Part shown: positions 25,230 through 32,190 of the stretch, one piece after another | Layout of the letters: each line of letters starts with the position of its first letter | Numbering within the stretch: the stretch's first letter is position 1 | Source of the DNA: an uncultured Collinsella sp. | GTDB lineage: Bacteria; Actinomycetota; Coriobacteriia; Coriobacteriales; Coriobacteriaceae | DNA: 32,190 nucleotides | NCBI GenBank assembly: GCA_902492755.1 | Contig: CABUNB010000028.1 | Coordinates: forward strand, 1-32,190 | Reading direction: 5' to 3' | Translations under genes and position numbers: made by a program | The notes under the pieces: model-generated | The model's database searches: none | The model's input: only the letters and a program-made list of their open reading frames with translations | Told to the model about the DNA's origin: nothing

Positions 25230-28200
25230 CTACTCCACGGACTTGAGCGCCTCGAGCATGTCGACGCGCGACAGGCGCCGCAGCTCCACAAAGAACAGCG
25301 CTATGGTGATGGTGCAGATCACCACCGCGGGCACCGCAAACTCAATCACCGCAAGCTCGGGGTTGAACATAACCGTGTCGGGCGGAACGACATCCAAAAT
25401 GTACTGGTGTAGCGCCACGCCGAGCACATAGCCGGCAAGGATGCCTAGAGCCGTGAGACAGATGGTCTCGCGATAGATGTACATCGTGGTCTCGTTGGAA
25501 TGGAAGCCCAGGACCTTGATGGTCGAAAGCTCGCGCATACGCTCCGACACGTTGAGGTTGGTGAGGTTGTACATAATCACCACTGCAAGCATCGCGGAGA
25601 CGATGATGAGCACGGTCATGATCATGTCGAGGGAGTCGACCACGGTGTCGACCTGCTCTTGAAGCGCCGTGTTCTGCACCACGGACTTCACGCCGGCGAG
25701 CTGCATGAAGGCGCTGGCTTTTTTCTCCACGCTCTTGAGGCCGCTGTCCTTGAGGCACACGAGCTCGGCGTTGGCGTCAAAATCCTCGCCATAGCACGAC
25801 TCATAGGCTCTGCGGCTCATATAGATGAAATGCCCCATGTACATCTCGCATACGCCGCTGACCTTTACCGAGCGCTCCGTACCGTCCTCGGCGCTAAACG
25901 TGAACGTGTCACCCACGCCGATGCCCAACAGGTTCGCAAGACGCTCCGAGATGACGGCTCCGTCGCCATCAACCTCAAGACTGTTGTCGCTCTTTCGGTC
26001 CACCAGGCTTACATAGTCATCGAACGAACCACTGTCCCTGGGCACGAGCAGGGTGATCTCCTGGGTGTCGCCATTGGCACCCGCCGCGCGGGTCACCGAC
26101 TCGTAGTGCAGCTTCACATGAGATTTCACATCCGACGTGCTCAGAAGTTTCTCCTCCTTCTTGAGCTGTGCGTCGGTTGCCATGGAGGAGTTGGCCACAA
26201 TCATGTCGTATTTGATGATGTCGCCAAACTGACGGTCGGCCATCTCCTGGATTGAATGCTGCACGCCAAAACCTGCCACGAGCATGCAGCTTGCGCCGGC
26301 AACGCCGAGCACCGTCATGAGCATGCGCTGTTTGTAGCGGAAGAGGTTGCGCGCCGTCACCTTATGAGTGAATGACATGCGCTCCCACACAAAGCCAATG
26401 CGCTCGAGCATGATCTTGGAGCCGCCCGCGGGAGGTTTGGGCAGTAGCAGGCGCGCGGGCTTCTCGGCGAGTTCTCGTCGTGCGGCGATGAGTGCCGGCA
26501 GGACCGAGCAAAGGCCCGCGAGCGCGATGGCCACCAGCGATACGAGCGGGTGGAAACCCAGGTGGATCGGCGGCAGTGTGAACGCATCGCCATAGGCGGA
26601 GTACACGATCCAGGGTAGCAGAGTGTGTCCGAGCGCTATGCCCGCAAGCGTTCCCAGACCGCCGGCAAGCGCGCCGTAGACCGTGAATTTGAGCACGATG
26701 TCGCTATCGGAGTAGCCGAGTGCCTTGAGCGTACCCGAGTTGATGCGCTCCTCGTCGACCATGCGCGTCATGGTGGAAAGCGTTACGAGCGCGGCCACCA
26801 GGTAGAGCAGCACCGGGAAGACCCGTGCGAGCGAGTCAACAATTTCGGACACGGTATCGTAGGTTCTATAGGCCTCGGAGCCTAGCGTTTCGCGACGGGT
26901 ACCGGTGTCGTAGGTGGGCTGGGAAAGCTTTGCCAGGCGGTCCCGGGCGCTTTTGAGCTCCGACTCGACATCGGCGATCTTTTCCTCGGCATCCGGGAGC
27001 TTCTCGTCATACTCGGCCTTTTTGGCGGTGTATTCGGCAAGGCCGTCTTGGTATTCGGCCATCTTGGAGGCCAGGGTCTCGCGTGCGGATGCGAGCTGGC
27101 TGCGTGCGGAGGCGAGCTCCGAGGCCTTTGCCGCGAGCGTCTGGCGCGAAGCGCTGAGCGTCTGGACGCCCTCGTTGTATTCGGCACGCCCCTGTGCGAT
27201 CCGGGTCGCAGCCGCCTCCCATTGCGCAAGACCGTCTTCATAGGAGGCTTTGCTCTGGTTGTAGGTAGCCACGCCCTGTTCGTACTCAGCGTTCTTTGCG
27301 TTCAGCTCATTTCGTGCCGCCGTGAGATTTTGCTCTCCCTGGCCTATCTGTGCTCGGGCGGATTCGACATCACCGGCAACCGAGTCCAGATAGGCTTCTG
27401 TTTCGGCAACCTGGACACGGGCGGCCTCGACCTCCTCCGCCTTGGCGTCAAGCTCGGCCTCGGCGGCGTCAAGCTCGGCAGTCTTTTGCGCGATTTCCTC
27501 ACGACCGGCGGCAACCTGTGTGCGGCCGTCGTCGTAGGCCTTGATGGCGGTGTTCATGGAATCGATCTGGCCTTGCGTCTGCTCGCATGTCCGGAGCGCC
27601 GCATCAAGCGTCGTCTCTTCTGTCTTGATGGCCGCCTCAAGGGCCTTTTTCTTTATGGGACTAGTCTCGGCATTGTACTGGTCTCTAAGCTCGGCGATGT
27701 GGTTCTCGAGCTCTGTGCAGGTCTGCTGCGCGCTCTCAAGGGTCGCCTCAAGTGTGGGCAATGCCTGGCGCATGAGCTCGACCTGATCCTCCTTGCTGTC
27801 GAGTTCCGCCTCCGCGGCATCGAGCTCGGCCGCGTTCTTTGCTATGGCCTCACGGCCGGCAGCGACCTGTGCGCGTCCGTCGTCGTAGGCTTGAATCTGC
27901 TTCTTTGCTTCACCGACCTGCTCGCGGGCGGTATCGTAGCCGGCCACCTGCTGCTTTGCCGCGTCGAGTTCGGCTTGTTTGGTGTCGATGGTTGCGGCCC
28001 CCTTATTGAGGGCGTCCTTCGCGCTTGCGAGTTCACGTTGGGCCGCTTCGAGTTGTGACGCGGCTGCATCGAGTTGCAAGCGGTTTGCGTCGAGCTCGGC
28101 CTGCCCCTGGATAATCTGCTCGCCAGCCGCATCGAGCTGGGCTTGGGCGTTTTCTATCTGGGTCTGCGCGCTTGCGATCTGGGCGGCACCGTCATCTACC

Positions 28201-29153
28201 TGAGCTTGTGCGCTCGCGATCTGTGCTTGCCCGTCTGCGATCTGGGCAGCGCCGTCGTCGAGCTGCGCCTTGACATCACCAAGCTGCTGCCTAGCATCGT
28301 TGAGCTCGGCTTTTGCATCGTCGACCTGGGCTTGGCCGTCGTCGATCTTTTCCTGCGCCTCTGCCTTTACCGTGGCCAGTCGCTTGGAGGGTCGGCCTTT
28401 GAGCAACTTTTCGAGCTCGTCCTTATGGTCGGCCACGGCATCGCGGTATTCGTTTGAGTAGGGGTCCATATCCCGCGTGTCGGTATACGCGAGGCGCGCG
28501 GTCATAAAGACATCGGAGTCAAAGACCTGGCGCTGCACGCAGGCGTAGCCCTTGAGCGTGCCGGTGCCTGCCGTAGATTGCCCCATGTTGACGATCGAGA
28601 TGATCTCGGGCGAGTTAACGTGTCCGACCACCTTGAACGTATCTCGCGTGAGGCAGGTGCTGTCGTTGAGCTCGTTTGCCTTCTCAGTGACTTTGATGGT
28701 GGAGCCGATGGGGTAGTCCTCGGCAAGTCCCGAGTCGATCGCAATCTCGTTTTTGGCGGAGGGCATATGTCCGTCAACGAGTTCAAGCTGCGAAATGTCC
28801 GCAGGTTCGCTCAACACGCGCACGGCGTCGGTGGTACCGCGAACGGTTACGTCCTTAAAGTAGCCAAACTCAACCTCATCGGTGCCCGTGGCCTGTTTGA
28901 TCGTAGCAACGTCTTCCTTGTCCAGACCGTAGTCGCTTACCACGGTGAGGTCCGCGAGACGGTAATCGTCAAAGTAGCGCTGGCCCGTCTCACGCATGTC
29001 CGGACCTGCGACAAAGAGGCCCACGAGCGCAAACGAGCCCAAGAGCATGAGCATGAATATCGCAACAAAGCGGCCTTTGGAATGCGCGATAGAACGCCAG
29101 ACGTCTTTCCAGAGCGCTGTCTTGCGCGGCATGGGTCCCGAATCTGTTCGCAT
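25230..29153 (-). CDS. FtsX/MacB-type ABC transporter permease with very long coiled coil
   Basis: This 1307-residue membrane protein has a duplicated FtsX layout. A first membrane segment (residues ~29-50) is followed by a MacB-like extracytoplasmic region (~51-240), ~500 residues of Ala/Gln/Glu-rich coiled coil (~245-745), and three membrane segments (from ~778; VLLYLVAALVTLSTMTRMVD). A second FtsX unit then follows (LMTVLGVAGASCMLVAGFGV, an outer domain, and three C-terminal segments). MacB/LolCE-type proteins couple cytoplasmic ATP hydrolysis to work outside the membrane and need not move substrate across it. Cys479 and Cys523 sit symmetrically about the coiled-coil midpoint. ATG 29153 has an AGAGGTG site; GTG 29171 overlapping the ATPase gene is less likely. 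It is co-transcribed with the ATPase gene just upstream. Substrate unknown. Confidence 0.92.
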   Translation of the reverse strand: MRTDSGPMPRKTALWKDVWRSIAHSKGRFVAIFMLMLLGSFALVGLFVAGPDMRETGQRYFDDYRLADLTVVSDYGLDKEDVATIKQATGTDEVEFGYFKDVTVRGTTDAVRVLSEPADISQLELVDGHMPSAKNEIAIDSGLAEDYPIGSTIKVTEKANELNDSTCLTRDTFKVVGHVNSPEIISIVNMGQSTAGTGTLKGYACVQRQVFDSDVFMTARLAYTDTRDMDPYSNEYRDAVADHKDELEKLLKGRPSKRLATVKAEAQEKIDDGQAQVDDAKAELNDARQQLGDVKAQLDDGAAQIADGQAQIASAQAQVDDGAAQIASAQTQIENAQAQLDAAGEQIIQGQAELDANRLQLDAAASQLEAAQRELASAKDALNKGAATIDTKQAELDAAKQQVAGYDTAREQVGEAKKQIQAYDDGRAQVAAGREAIAKNAAELDAAEAELDSKEDQVELMRQALPTLEATLESAQQTCTELENHIAELRDQYNAETSPIKKKALEAAIKTEETTLDAALRTCEQTQGQIDSMNTAIKAYDDGRTQVAAGREEIAQKTAELDAAEAELDAKAEEVEAARVQVAETEAYLDSVAGDVESARAQIGQGEQNLTAARNELNAKNAEYEQGVATYNQSKASYEDGLAQWEAAATRIAQGRAEYNEGVQTLSASRQTLAAKASELASARSQLASARETLASKMAEYQDGLAEYTAKKAEYDEKLPDAEEKIADVESELKSARDRLAKLSQPTYDTGTRRETLGSEAYRTYDTVSEIVDSLARVFPVLLYLVAALVTLSTMTRMVDEERINSGTLKALGYSDSDIVLKFTVYGALAGGLGTLAGIALGHTLLPWIVYSAYGDAFTLPPIHLGFHPLVSLVAIALAGLCSVLPALIAARRELAEKPARLLLPKPPAGGSKIMLERIGFVWERMSFTHKVTARNLFRYKQRMLMTVLGVAGASCMLVAGFGVQHSIQEMADRQFGDIIKYDMIVANSSMATDAQLKKEEKLLSTSDVKSHVKLHYESVTRAAGANGDTQEITLLVPRDSGSFDDYVSLVDRKSDNSLEVDGDGAVISERLANLLGIGVGDTFTFSAEDGTERSVKVSGVCEMYMGHFIYMSRRAYESCYGEDFDANAELVCLKDSGLKSVEKKASAFMQLAGVKSVVQNTALQEQVDTVVDSLDMIMTVLIIVSAMLAVVIMYNLTNLNVSERMRELSTIKVLGFHSNETTMYIYRETICLTALGILAGYVLGVALHQYILDVVPPDTVMFNPELAVIEFAVPAVVICTITIALFFVELRRLSRVDMLEALKSVE
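27426..27539 (-). repeat. Internal duplicate module, copy 2 (permease residues 539-576)
   Basis: It encodes AYDDGRTQVAAGREEIAQ and the following ELDAAEAELDAK stretch, 29 of 38 residues identical to the copy at 27777-27890. The offset is 117 codons. Confidence 0.85.
27777..27890 (-). repeat. Internal duplicate module, copy 1 (permease residues 422-459)
   Basis: It encodes AYDDGRAQVAAGREAIAK and the following ELDAAEAELDSK stretch. The two copies lie on either side of the coiled-coil midpoint. Confidence 0.85.
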
Positions 29154-29164
29154 GTGCTTCACCT

Positions 29165-29866
29165 CTACCACTCGATCTCGGTGATGGACGTGGGTTTACG
29201 ATTGATCTCTATCGCCTGAACGCGCGCGTCGTGCATGCGGATCACGCGGTCGGCAATGGGTGCGATCGCCGCATTGTGCGTGACGATGATGACGGTGGCG
29301 CCCTGCCTGCGGCTCATATCCTCTAGGATCTGGAGCACCTGTTTGCCCGTGCGGTAATCGAGCGCGCCCGTTGGTTCATCGCAAAGCAAGATTTTGGGGT
29401 TCTTGGCTACGGCGCGCGCAATTGCCACGCGCTGCTGCTCGCCGCCCGAAAGCTGAGCGGGAAAGATTACCATGCGTTCTCCGAGGCCCACGCTGCGCAG
29501 AACCTCCTCGGGGTCAGATGCGTTGCGCACGATCTGGCTCGCGAGCTCCACGTTCTCCTTGGCCGTGAGGTTTGAGACCAGGTTGTAGAACTGGAACACA
29601 AAACCCACGTCCGTGCGGCGGTAGTCGGTGAGCTGATGTGAGTTGTACTGCGCGATGTCCTTGCCATCGATGACGACCGAGCCCTCCGAGGCTGTGTCCA
29701 TGCCGCCGAGGATGTTGAGCAGCGTGGACTTGCCGGCACCGGAGGAGCCCAGGATCACCACGAGCTCGCCCTTTTCGACTGTGAAGCTCACGTCGTTGTT
29801 TGCCAGAATCTCGGTCGAGCCGCTCTGGTAGCGTTTGGTCTCGTGCGTGACCTCGATGTAAGCCAT
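29165..29866 (-). CDS. ABC transporter ATP-binding protein (MacB/LolD type)
   Basis: The 233-residue ATPase has every motif: Walker A GSSGAGKST (40-48), Q-loop Gln92, signature LSGGEQQ (139-145), Walker B ILLCDEPTGALD (159-170) and the switch His197. The sequence around NILGGMDTASEGSVVIDGKD is typical of partners of FtsX-like permeases. The start is ATG 29866 with AAGGAG five bases upstream; a GTG at 29872 touches that site and is rejected. It is the first gene of a two-gene operon with the large permease, divergent from the tetR-like gene, and its own leader carries operator 1. Confidence 0.96.
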   Translation of the reverse strand: MAYIEVTHETKRYQSGSTEILANNDVSFTVEKGELVVILGSSGAGKSTLLNILGGMDTASEGSVVIDGKDIAQYNSHQLTDYRRTDVGFVFQFYNLVSNLTAKENVELASQIVRNASDPEEVLRSVGLGERMVIFPAQLSGGEQQRVAIARAVAKNPKILLCDEPTGALDYRTGKQVLQILEDMSRRQGATVIIVTHNAAIAPIADRVIRMHDARVQAIEINRKPTSITEIEW

Positions 29867-29875
29867 ATACACTCC

Positions 29876-29895
29876 TTAAATGAACAACGTGTTGA
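29876..29895. promoter_or_regulatory. Operator 1 (ABC side)
   Basis: A 20-base element that is the reverse complement of operator 2 at 29949-29968 with one mismatch (19/20). Its inner part, CAAC-GT-GTTG, is itself palindromic. It lies just downstream of the predicted ABC transcription start and overlaps the ATPase ribosome site, fitting repression by the adjacent TetR-type protein. Confidence 0.8.
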
Positions 29896-29910
29896 CTAAA
29901 AACTGAAAAC

Positions 29911-29938
29911 ATTCTAGTCTTGATGCTGTGAGTTTCAA
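29911..29938 (-). promoter_or_regulatory. Promoter of the ABC operon
   Basis: On the - strand: -35 TTGAAA (29933-29938), 16 bases, -10 TAGAAT (29911-29916). The start would be near 29904, immediately before operator 1. Confidence 0.65.
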
Positions 29939-29949
29939 TGAGCAATAAT
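29920..29949 (+). promoter_or_regulatory. Promoter of the tetR-like gene
   Basis: -35 TTGATG (29920-29925), 18 bases, -10 AATAAT (29944-29949). The start near 29956 falls inside operator 2. It overlaps the opposing ABC promoter. A second candidate (TTGACT 29892-29897, TAGTCT 29915-29920) is weaker at -10. Confidence 0.55.
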
Positions 29950-29968
29950 CAACAGGTTGTTCATTTAA
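29949..29968. promoter_or_regulatory. Operator 2 (tetR side)
   Basis: TCAACAGGTTGTTCATTTAA is the inverted near-copy of operator 1, 53 bases away. It covers the predicted tetR transcription start, implying autoregulation. Confidence 0.8.
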
Positions 29969-29990
29969 GGTGTTTGAACAGGAGTTTTCT

Positions 29991-30599
29991 ATGTCAGGAG
30001 AACGCGCGGAGCGGACTCGTCAGACGAGGCGCCGCATCAAGGAGGCCCTTGTTGAGTTGATTGCCGAGAAGGGCTTTGATTCGCTGACGGTCTCGGATGT
30101 TACTCGTCGTGCGCATATCAATCGCGGCACATTCTACCTGCACTTTACCGATAAATATGACATGATGGCCAAGCTCGAGGACGAACTCATAGCGCGCCTT
30201 GAACAGGTTTTACTGCAAGAGGGGGACGAACCTCATGACCCCCGGGACCTGTTTCCCTATGAGAGGCTCCTGCCGGCGCTTGAGCTTGTTGCGCAAGACA
30301 TCGATTTCGTCCGCGCTGTGGCGGGGCGCGGGGGAGATCCTGAGTTTTCGTCCAAGCTCAGGTCGGTCATCGAGGGCCTGTTTGCCCAGGGGCTTGAGCG
30401 CTCGGACTGCACCCTGCGCGACGATGACGAGCTTCCCCTGGTTTACGCGCGCGAGCTCGCGCTTAGCCACGTGCTAACGATCATCAATCTCTGGCTCGAA
30501 CGTGGCGGTACCGAATCTCCCGAGCAGCTCGCCCGCATCATCGTTGGCGCAAAAGACGTCAGCCCCGCCAGCCTACTCATTGGGGACAGACTTACATGA
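29991..30599 (+). CDS. TetR/AcrR-family transcriptional regulator
   Basis: The 202-residue protein has a typical N-terminal TetR helix-turn-helix (RRRIKEALVELIAEKGFDSL, then TVSDVTRRAHINRGTFYLHF at ~33-52) and a helical C-terminal domain with VYARELALSHVLTIINLWLE that resembles the TetR_C_33-like regulators. It probably represses both itself and the divergent ABC operon through the two operators. ATG 29991 has AGGAG six bases upstream; GTG 29970 is rejected. The last codons (LLIGDRLT and stop TGA) lie inside the 33-nt repeat array at 30574, so the C-terminus has been rewritten or capped by the repeat. The ligand is unknown. Confidence 0.92.
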   Translation: MSGERAERTRQTRRRIKEALVELIAEKGFDSLTVSDVTRRAHINRGTFYLHFTDKYDMMAKLEDELIARLEQVLLQEGDEPHDPRDLFPYERLLPALELVAQDIDFVRAVAGRGGDPEFSSKLRSVIEGLFAQGLERSDCTLRDDDELPLVYARELALSHVLTIINLWLERGGTESPEQLARIIVGAKDVSPASLLIGDRLT

Positions 30600-30628
30600 G
30601 TGTTTCCACTCATTTGGGACAGACATGG
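30574..30628 (+). repeat. Left 33-nt repeat array of the transposase unit
   Basis: Units begin at 30574 (ACTCAT from 30575) and 30607 (CACTCAT), again 33 bases apart, with ATGAGTG at 30596-30602. The tail ACATGG then TTTGCAATTTTGC matches the tail of the array at 24999. Confidence 0.9.
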
Positions 30629-30754
30629 ATTTGCAATTTTGCCGTTCTGGGCCTGTTTTTGGTGCGGATTGGCTATAAATAGGTCACAGGCTCAGCATTT
30701 CGCGTTCCTTCTCTCCTTTTAGGTGTTGCCTGTTCGGCTTTGAAAGGAGAGGCT

Positions 30755-31531
30755 ATGCCCCGATGCGCCCGCGAAATTTCGCTCACCGGCTATTACCACG
30801 TCTTTGACCGCGGCAACTCCAAACAGATCATTTTTGAAGATGATTCCGACCGGTATCGTTTCTTATCGGACATCTCGGACAGGTTTGCGTGCCATGACGT
30901 GGCGGTGTTGGCCTGGTGCCTTATGGACAACCACTTCCATTTGATGGTTGATGATCCATATGACAACCTTTCAAAGGCAATGCAGTGCGCGCTGACGGCC
31001 TATGCCAAGTATTTCAATGGGAAAACCGGAAGAACGGGCCATCTGTTTGATAATCGCTATTCGCGGGTCGCGGTCGAGTCGGACACGCAGGCGGTCCAGT
31101 TGCTCGATTATATCCATCTCAATCCTGTGAAAGGCGCGCTCGACTCGCTCGATGCGTACCGCTGGTCAAGCTTCAAGGCATATCAGCTGGGCTACGATCC
31201 CTTTGATATCTGCGATGCGGCTCCCATGCTCGATATTGTCGGGGGTTCCCGTCGCTATTGCGAGCATCTTAAGGAAGTTGCCGGGTGCATCTGGTCAGTG
31301 GAGGTTCTTCCACGCCGGCGGATCCCCGATGAGGAGGCCCTTTCCGTTGCGCGTGAAGTCCTGCCGAGCATAGATCCTGCGCTGCTCAAGGCCCTGCCGC
31401 GGCACGAACGCGATGCCTGTCTGCTGAGGCTCAGACGGGCGCATCTCACGGTCAAGCAAATTGCCCGTATCACCGGTATCGGCGCTACAAGCGTGACCAA
31501 GGCCACTGCAGGCTGGAATGAGGCTGCGTGA
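30755..31531 (+). CDS. REP-associated-type Y1 transposase (IS200-like HUH domain)
   Basis: The 258-residue protein has the Y1 transposase core: the metal-binding HUH motif His60-Phe-His62 in WCLMDNHFHLMV, then GHLFDNRYSRV, and the catalytic Tyr119 in LLDYIHLNPVKGAL followed by YRWSSFKAY. This is the pattern of domesticated REP-associated transposases, which nick single-stranded palindromic repeats. A C-terminal helix-turn-helix (LTVKQIARITGIGATSVTKA, ~230-250) resembles the DnaA-like tail of some relatives. ATG 30755 follows AAAGGAGAGG. A possible -10 TATAAA lies at 30674-30679. The gene appears intact. Its flanks carry the likely substrate repeats. Confidence 0.93.
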   Translation: MPRCAREISLTGYYHVFDRGNSKQIIFEDDSDRYRFLSDISDRFACHDVAVLAWCLMDNHFHLMVDDPYDNLSKAMQCALTAYAKYFNGKTGRTGHLFDNRYSRVAVESDTQAVQLLDYIHLNPVKGALDSLDAYRWSSFKAYQLGYDPFDICDAAPMLDIVGGSRRYCEHLKEVAGCIWSVEVLPRRRIPDEEALSVAREVLPSIDPALLKALPRHERDACLLRLRRAHLTVKQIARITGIGATSVTKATAGWNEAA

Positions 31532-31586
31532 GGCGGGGATTAGGGCCGATCGGCGCGCCGTGGGTTCATCGGTGCGCTGCAAGCTT

Positions 31587-31655
31587 GGGAAAGCGCTCAT
31601 CTAAGTCTGTCCCCAATGCGTGAAAACACTCATGTAAGCCTGTCCCCAATGAGTG
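31587..31655 (-). repeat. Right 33-nt repeat array of the transposase unit
   Basis: Read on the - strand, CACTCAT starts at 31655 and CACGCAT at 31622 (33 bases apart), with ATGAGTG and ATGAGCG partner arms and TTTT or CTTT linkers. A third unit is degenerate toward 31587. The orientation is opposite to the left array. Confidence 0.9.
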
Positions 31656-31656
31656 C

Positions 31657-31689
31657 AAAAAGGCGCCCTCCGTGGGGGAGGACGCCTTT
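31657..31689 (-). terminator. Terminator of rpmB
   Basis: A 13-bp stem with one mismatch has arms 31659-31671 and 31677-31689 (AAAGGCGCCCTCC / GGAGGACGCCTTT). On the - strand it is followed by TTTTT. Confidence 0.85.
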
Positions 31690-31710
31690 GGTAAGTTCTA
31701 TATGAACGCG

Positions 31711-31754
31711 AGGTCTTTGACCCGGAGAGTCCGAGGTACTTGTTGGTAAGACCT
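31711..31754. other. Hairpin just after the rpmB stop
   Basis: AGGTCTTTGACC (31711-31722) can pair with GGTAAGACCT (31745-31754) with a two-base bulge. It lies between the rpmB stop and its terminator. It does not fold as a tRNA. Confidence 0.4.
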
Positions 31755-31757
31755 TAT

Positions 31758-31946
31758 TTAGGAGCGCGCAACCTTGCCGGACTTGAGGCAGGTGGAGCAA
31801 ACGTTCATCTTGCGACGGTGACCATCGACGACGACGTAAACGCGCTGGATGTTGGGGCGGAACTTACGGTTGGTGACGCGGTGAGAGTGGCTGATGGAGC
31901 GACCGGCAACGGGGTGCTTACCGCAAACTTCGCAAACTTTGGACAT
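31758..31946 (-). CDS. rpmB: 50S ribosomal protein L28
   Basis: L28 is a small zinc-ribbon-type ribosomal protein. The 62-residue product begins MSKVCEVCGKHPVAGRSISH and carries Cys5/Cys8 and a second CSTC pair near residue 47, so it is the zinc-binding form. The central part, RVTNRKFRPNIQRVYVVVDG, is characteristic. ATG 31946 follows AAGGAGG by seven bases; longer upstream starts cross that site. It is a single-gene unit with its own promoter and terminator, and the transposase unit has come to rest immediately downstream. Confidence 0.97.
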   Translation of the reverse strand: MSKVCEVCGKHPVAGRSISHSHRVTNRKFRPNIQRVYVVVDGHRRKMNVCSTCLKSGKVARS

Positions 31947-32000
31947 AACTGACCCTCCTTGGGCGACAAACGAACATGTCGCGTTAACAAACAAGCCTGA

Positions 32001-32006
32001 ACTATA
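32001..32006 (-). promoter_or_regulatory. Probable extended -10 of rpmB
   Basis: The - strand reads TGCTATAGT, an extended -10, about 55 bases before the rpmB start. A TTGCGC lies 20 bases upstream, too far for a standard -35. Confidence 0.5.
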
Positions 32007-32190
32007 GCACAGAAGTCACTCCCTGTGCGCAATCTACACAGAGATATTTCTCTTTTGGCGATAGTGCCCACGCCACGGCCCTGGACGTAGATCCGATTTG
32101 CGTGCAGCAGAGGGGATTATGCCAGCTCGTGCGTGCGTTTTCAAGCTCGTCCCACAAATATATATAGGTTTATTGAGCGTAGGGCTCCGT
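32007..32190. other. Right end, no gene recognised
   Basis: I see no supported coding or RNA gene here. A possible + strand pair (TTTCAA, 16 bases, TATATA ending near 32169) could be the promoter of a gene beyond the window. Confidence 0.3.

Larger units (their letters stand above)
30574..31656 (+). mobile_element. REP-type unit: Y1 transposase between inverted repeat arrays
   Basis: The transposase gene at 30755 is bracketed by the 33-nt repeat in opposite orientations (left array read on +, right array read on -), with the degenerate tail sides pointing inward. The unit starts inside the end of the tetR-like gene and ends one base before the rpmB terminator. No target-site duplication is obvious. 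Confidence 0.7.

Noticed and set aside
27048..28058. 336-residue + strand frame opposite the coiled-coil region
   Set aside because: An artefact of the repetitive Ala/Gln/Glu codons on the other strand; the Leu/Cys/Gly-rich product has no recognisable domain.
31691..31757. tRNA-like or small-RNA-like fold after rpmB
   Set aside because: No acceptor, anticodon or T-arm pattern; only a simple hairpin with a bulge.
31805..32071. 88-residue - strand frame across rpmB
   Set aside because: It overlaps L28 in another frame, lacks a ribosome site and has no similarity.

Overview
The window is a high-GC bacterial chromosome segment. It most resembles the class Coriobacteriia (Actinomycetota), probably Collinsella or a close relative. 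This rests on protein style and gene order: a PPDK regulatory protein next to pyruvate phosphate dikinase, an anaerobe-type AdhE, and a block that mixes the Bacillus-like order (rplS, rnhB, dprA, trmFO, xer, rpsB, tsf, pyrH, frr, uppS, cdsA, dxr, rseP, proS) with the actinobacterial dxr-rseP-ispG order. The taxon is an inference; no rRNA or tRNA gene was seen.

Positions 1-21250, all on the + strand, form a housekeeping block. A PPDK regulatory protein and ppdK control the pyruvate/PEP step. rplS stands alone between its own promoter and terminator. rnhB comes next, then a tight run yraN-comM-dprA-trmFO-xer handles DNA uptake, processing and recombination plus tRNA methylation. rpsB-tsf is followed by pyrH-frr-uppS-cdsA-dxr-rseP-ispG-proS, covering translation, UMP phosphorylation, lipid carrier and phospholipid synthesis, the MEP isoprenoid pathway and an intramembrane protease. 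Two genes there look damaged or unusual: rseP is split by a one-base frameshift and carries a winged-helix-like insertion, and the Xer recombinase has no standard start codon where its N-terminus should be.

Positions 21250-25180, on the - strand, hold adhE and a downstream small-molecule kinase of the APH/choline-kinase type. Upstream of adhE are a 28-bp interrupted palindrome and a three-unit array of a 33-nt repeat.

Positions 25230-30600 hold an ABC exporter-type operon (ATPase plus a 1307-residue FtsX/MacB-like permease with about 500 residues of coiled coil). It is divergent from a TetR-family regulator. The intergenic region has two near-identical inverted 20-bp operators and two overlapping promoters.

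Positions 30574-31656 look like a mobile unit: a Y1 (REP-associated type) transposase between two inverted arrays of the same 33-nt repeat found upstream of adhE. The left array supplies the last codons and stop of the TetR gene, and the right array abuts the rpmB terminator. rpmB (L28, - strand) with its promoter closes the window; the last ~180 bases hold no gene I can support.

The most interesting signals are this transposase/repeat system, the winged-helix insertion in RseP, and the long coiled-coil hairpin predicted in the ABC permease.
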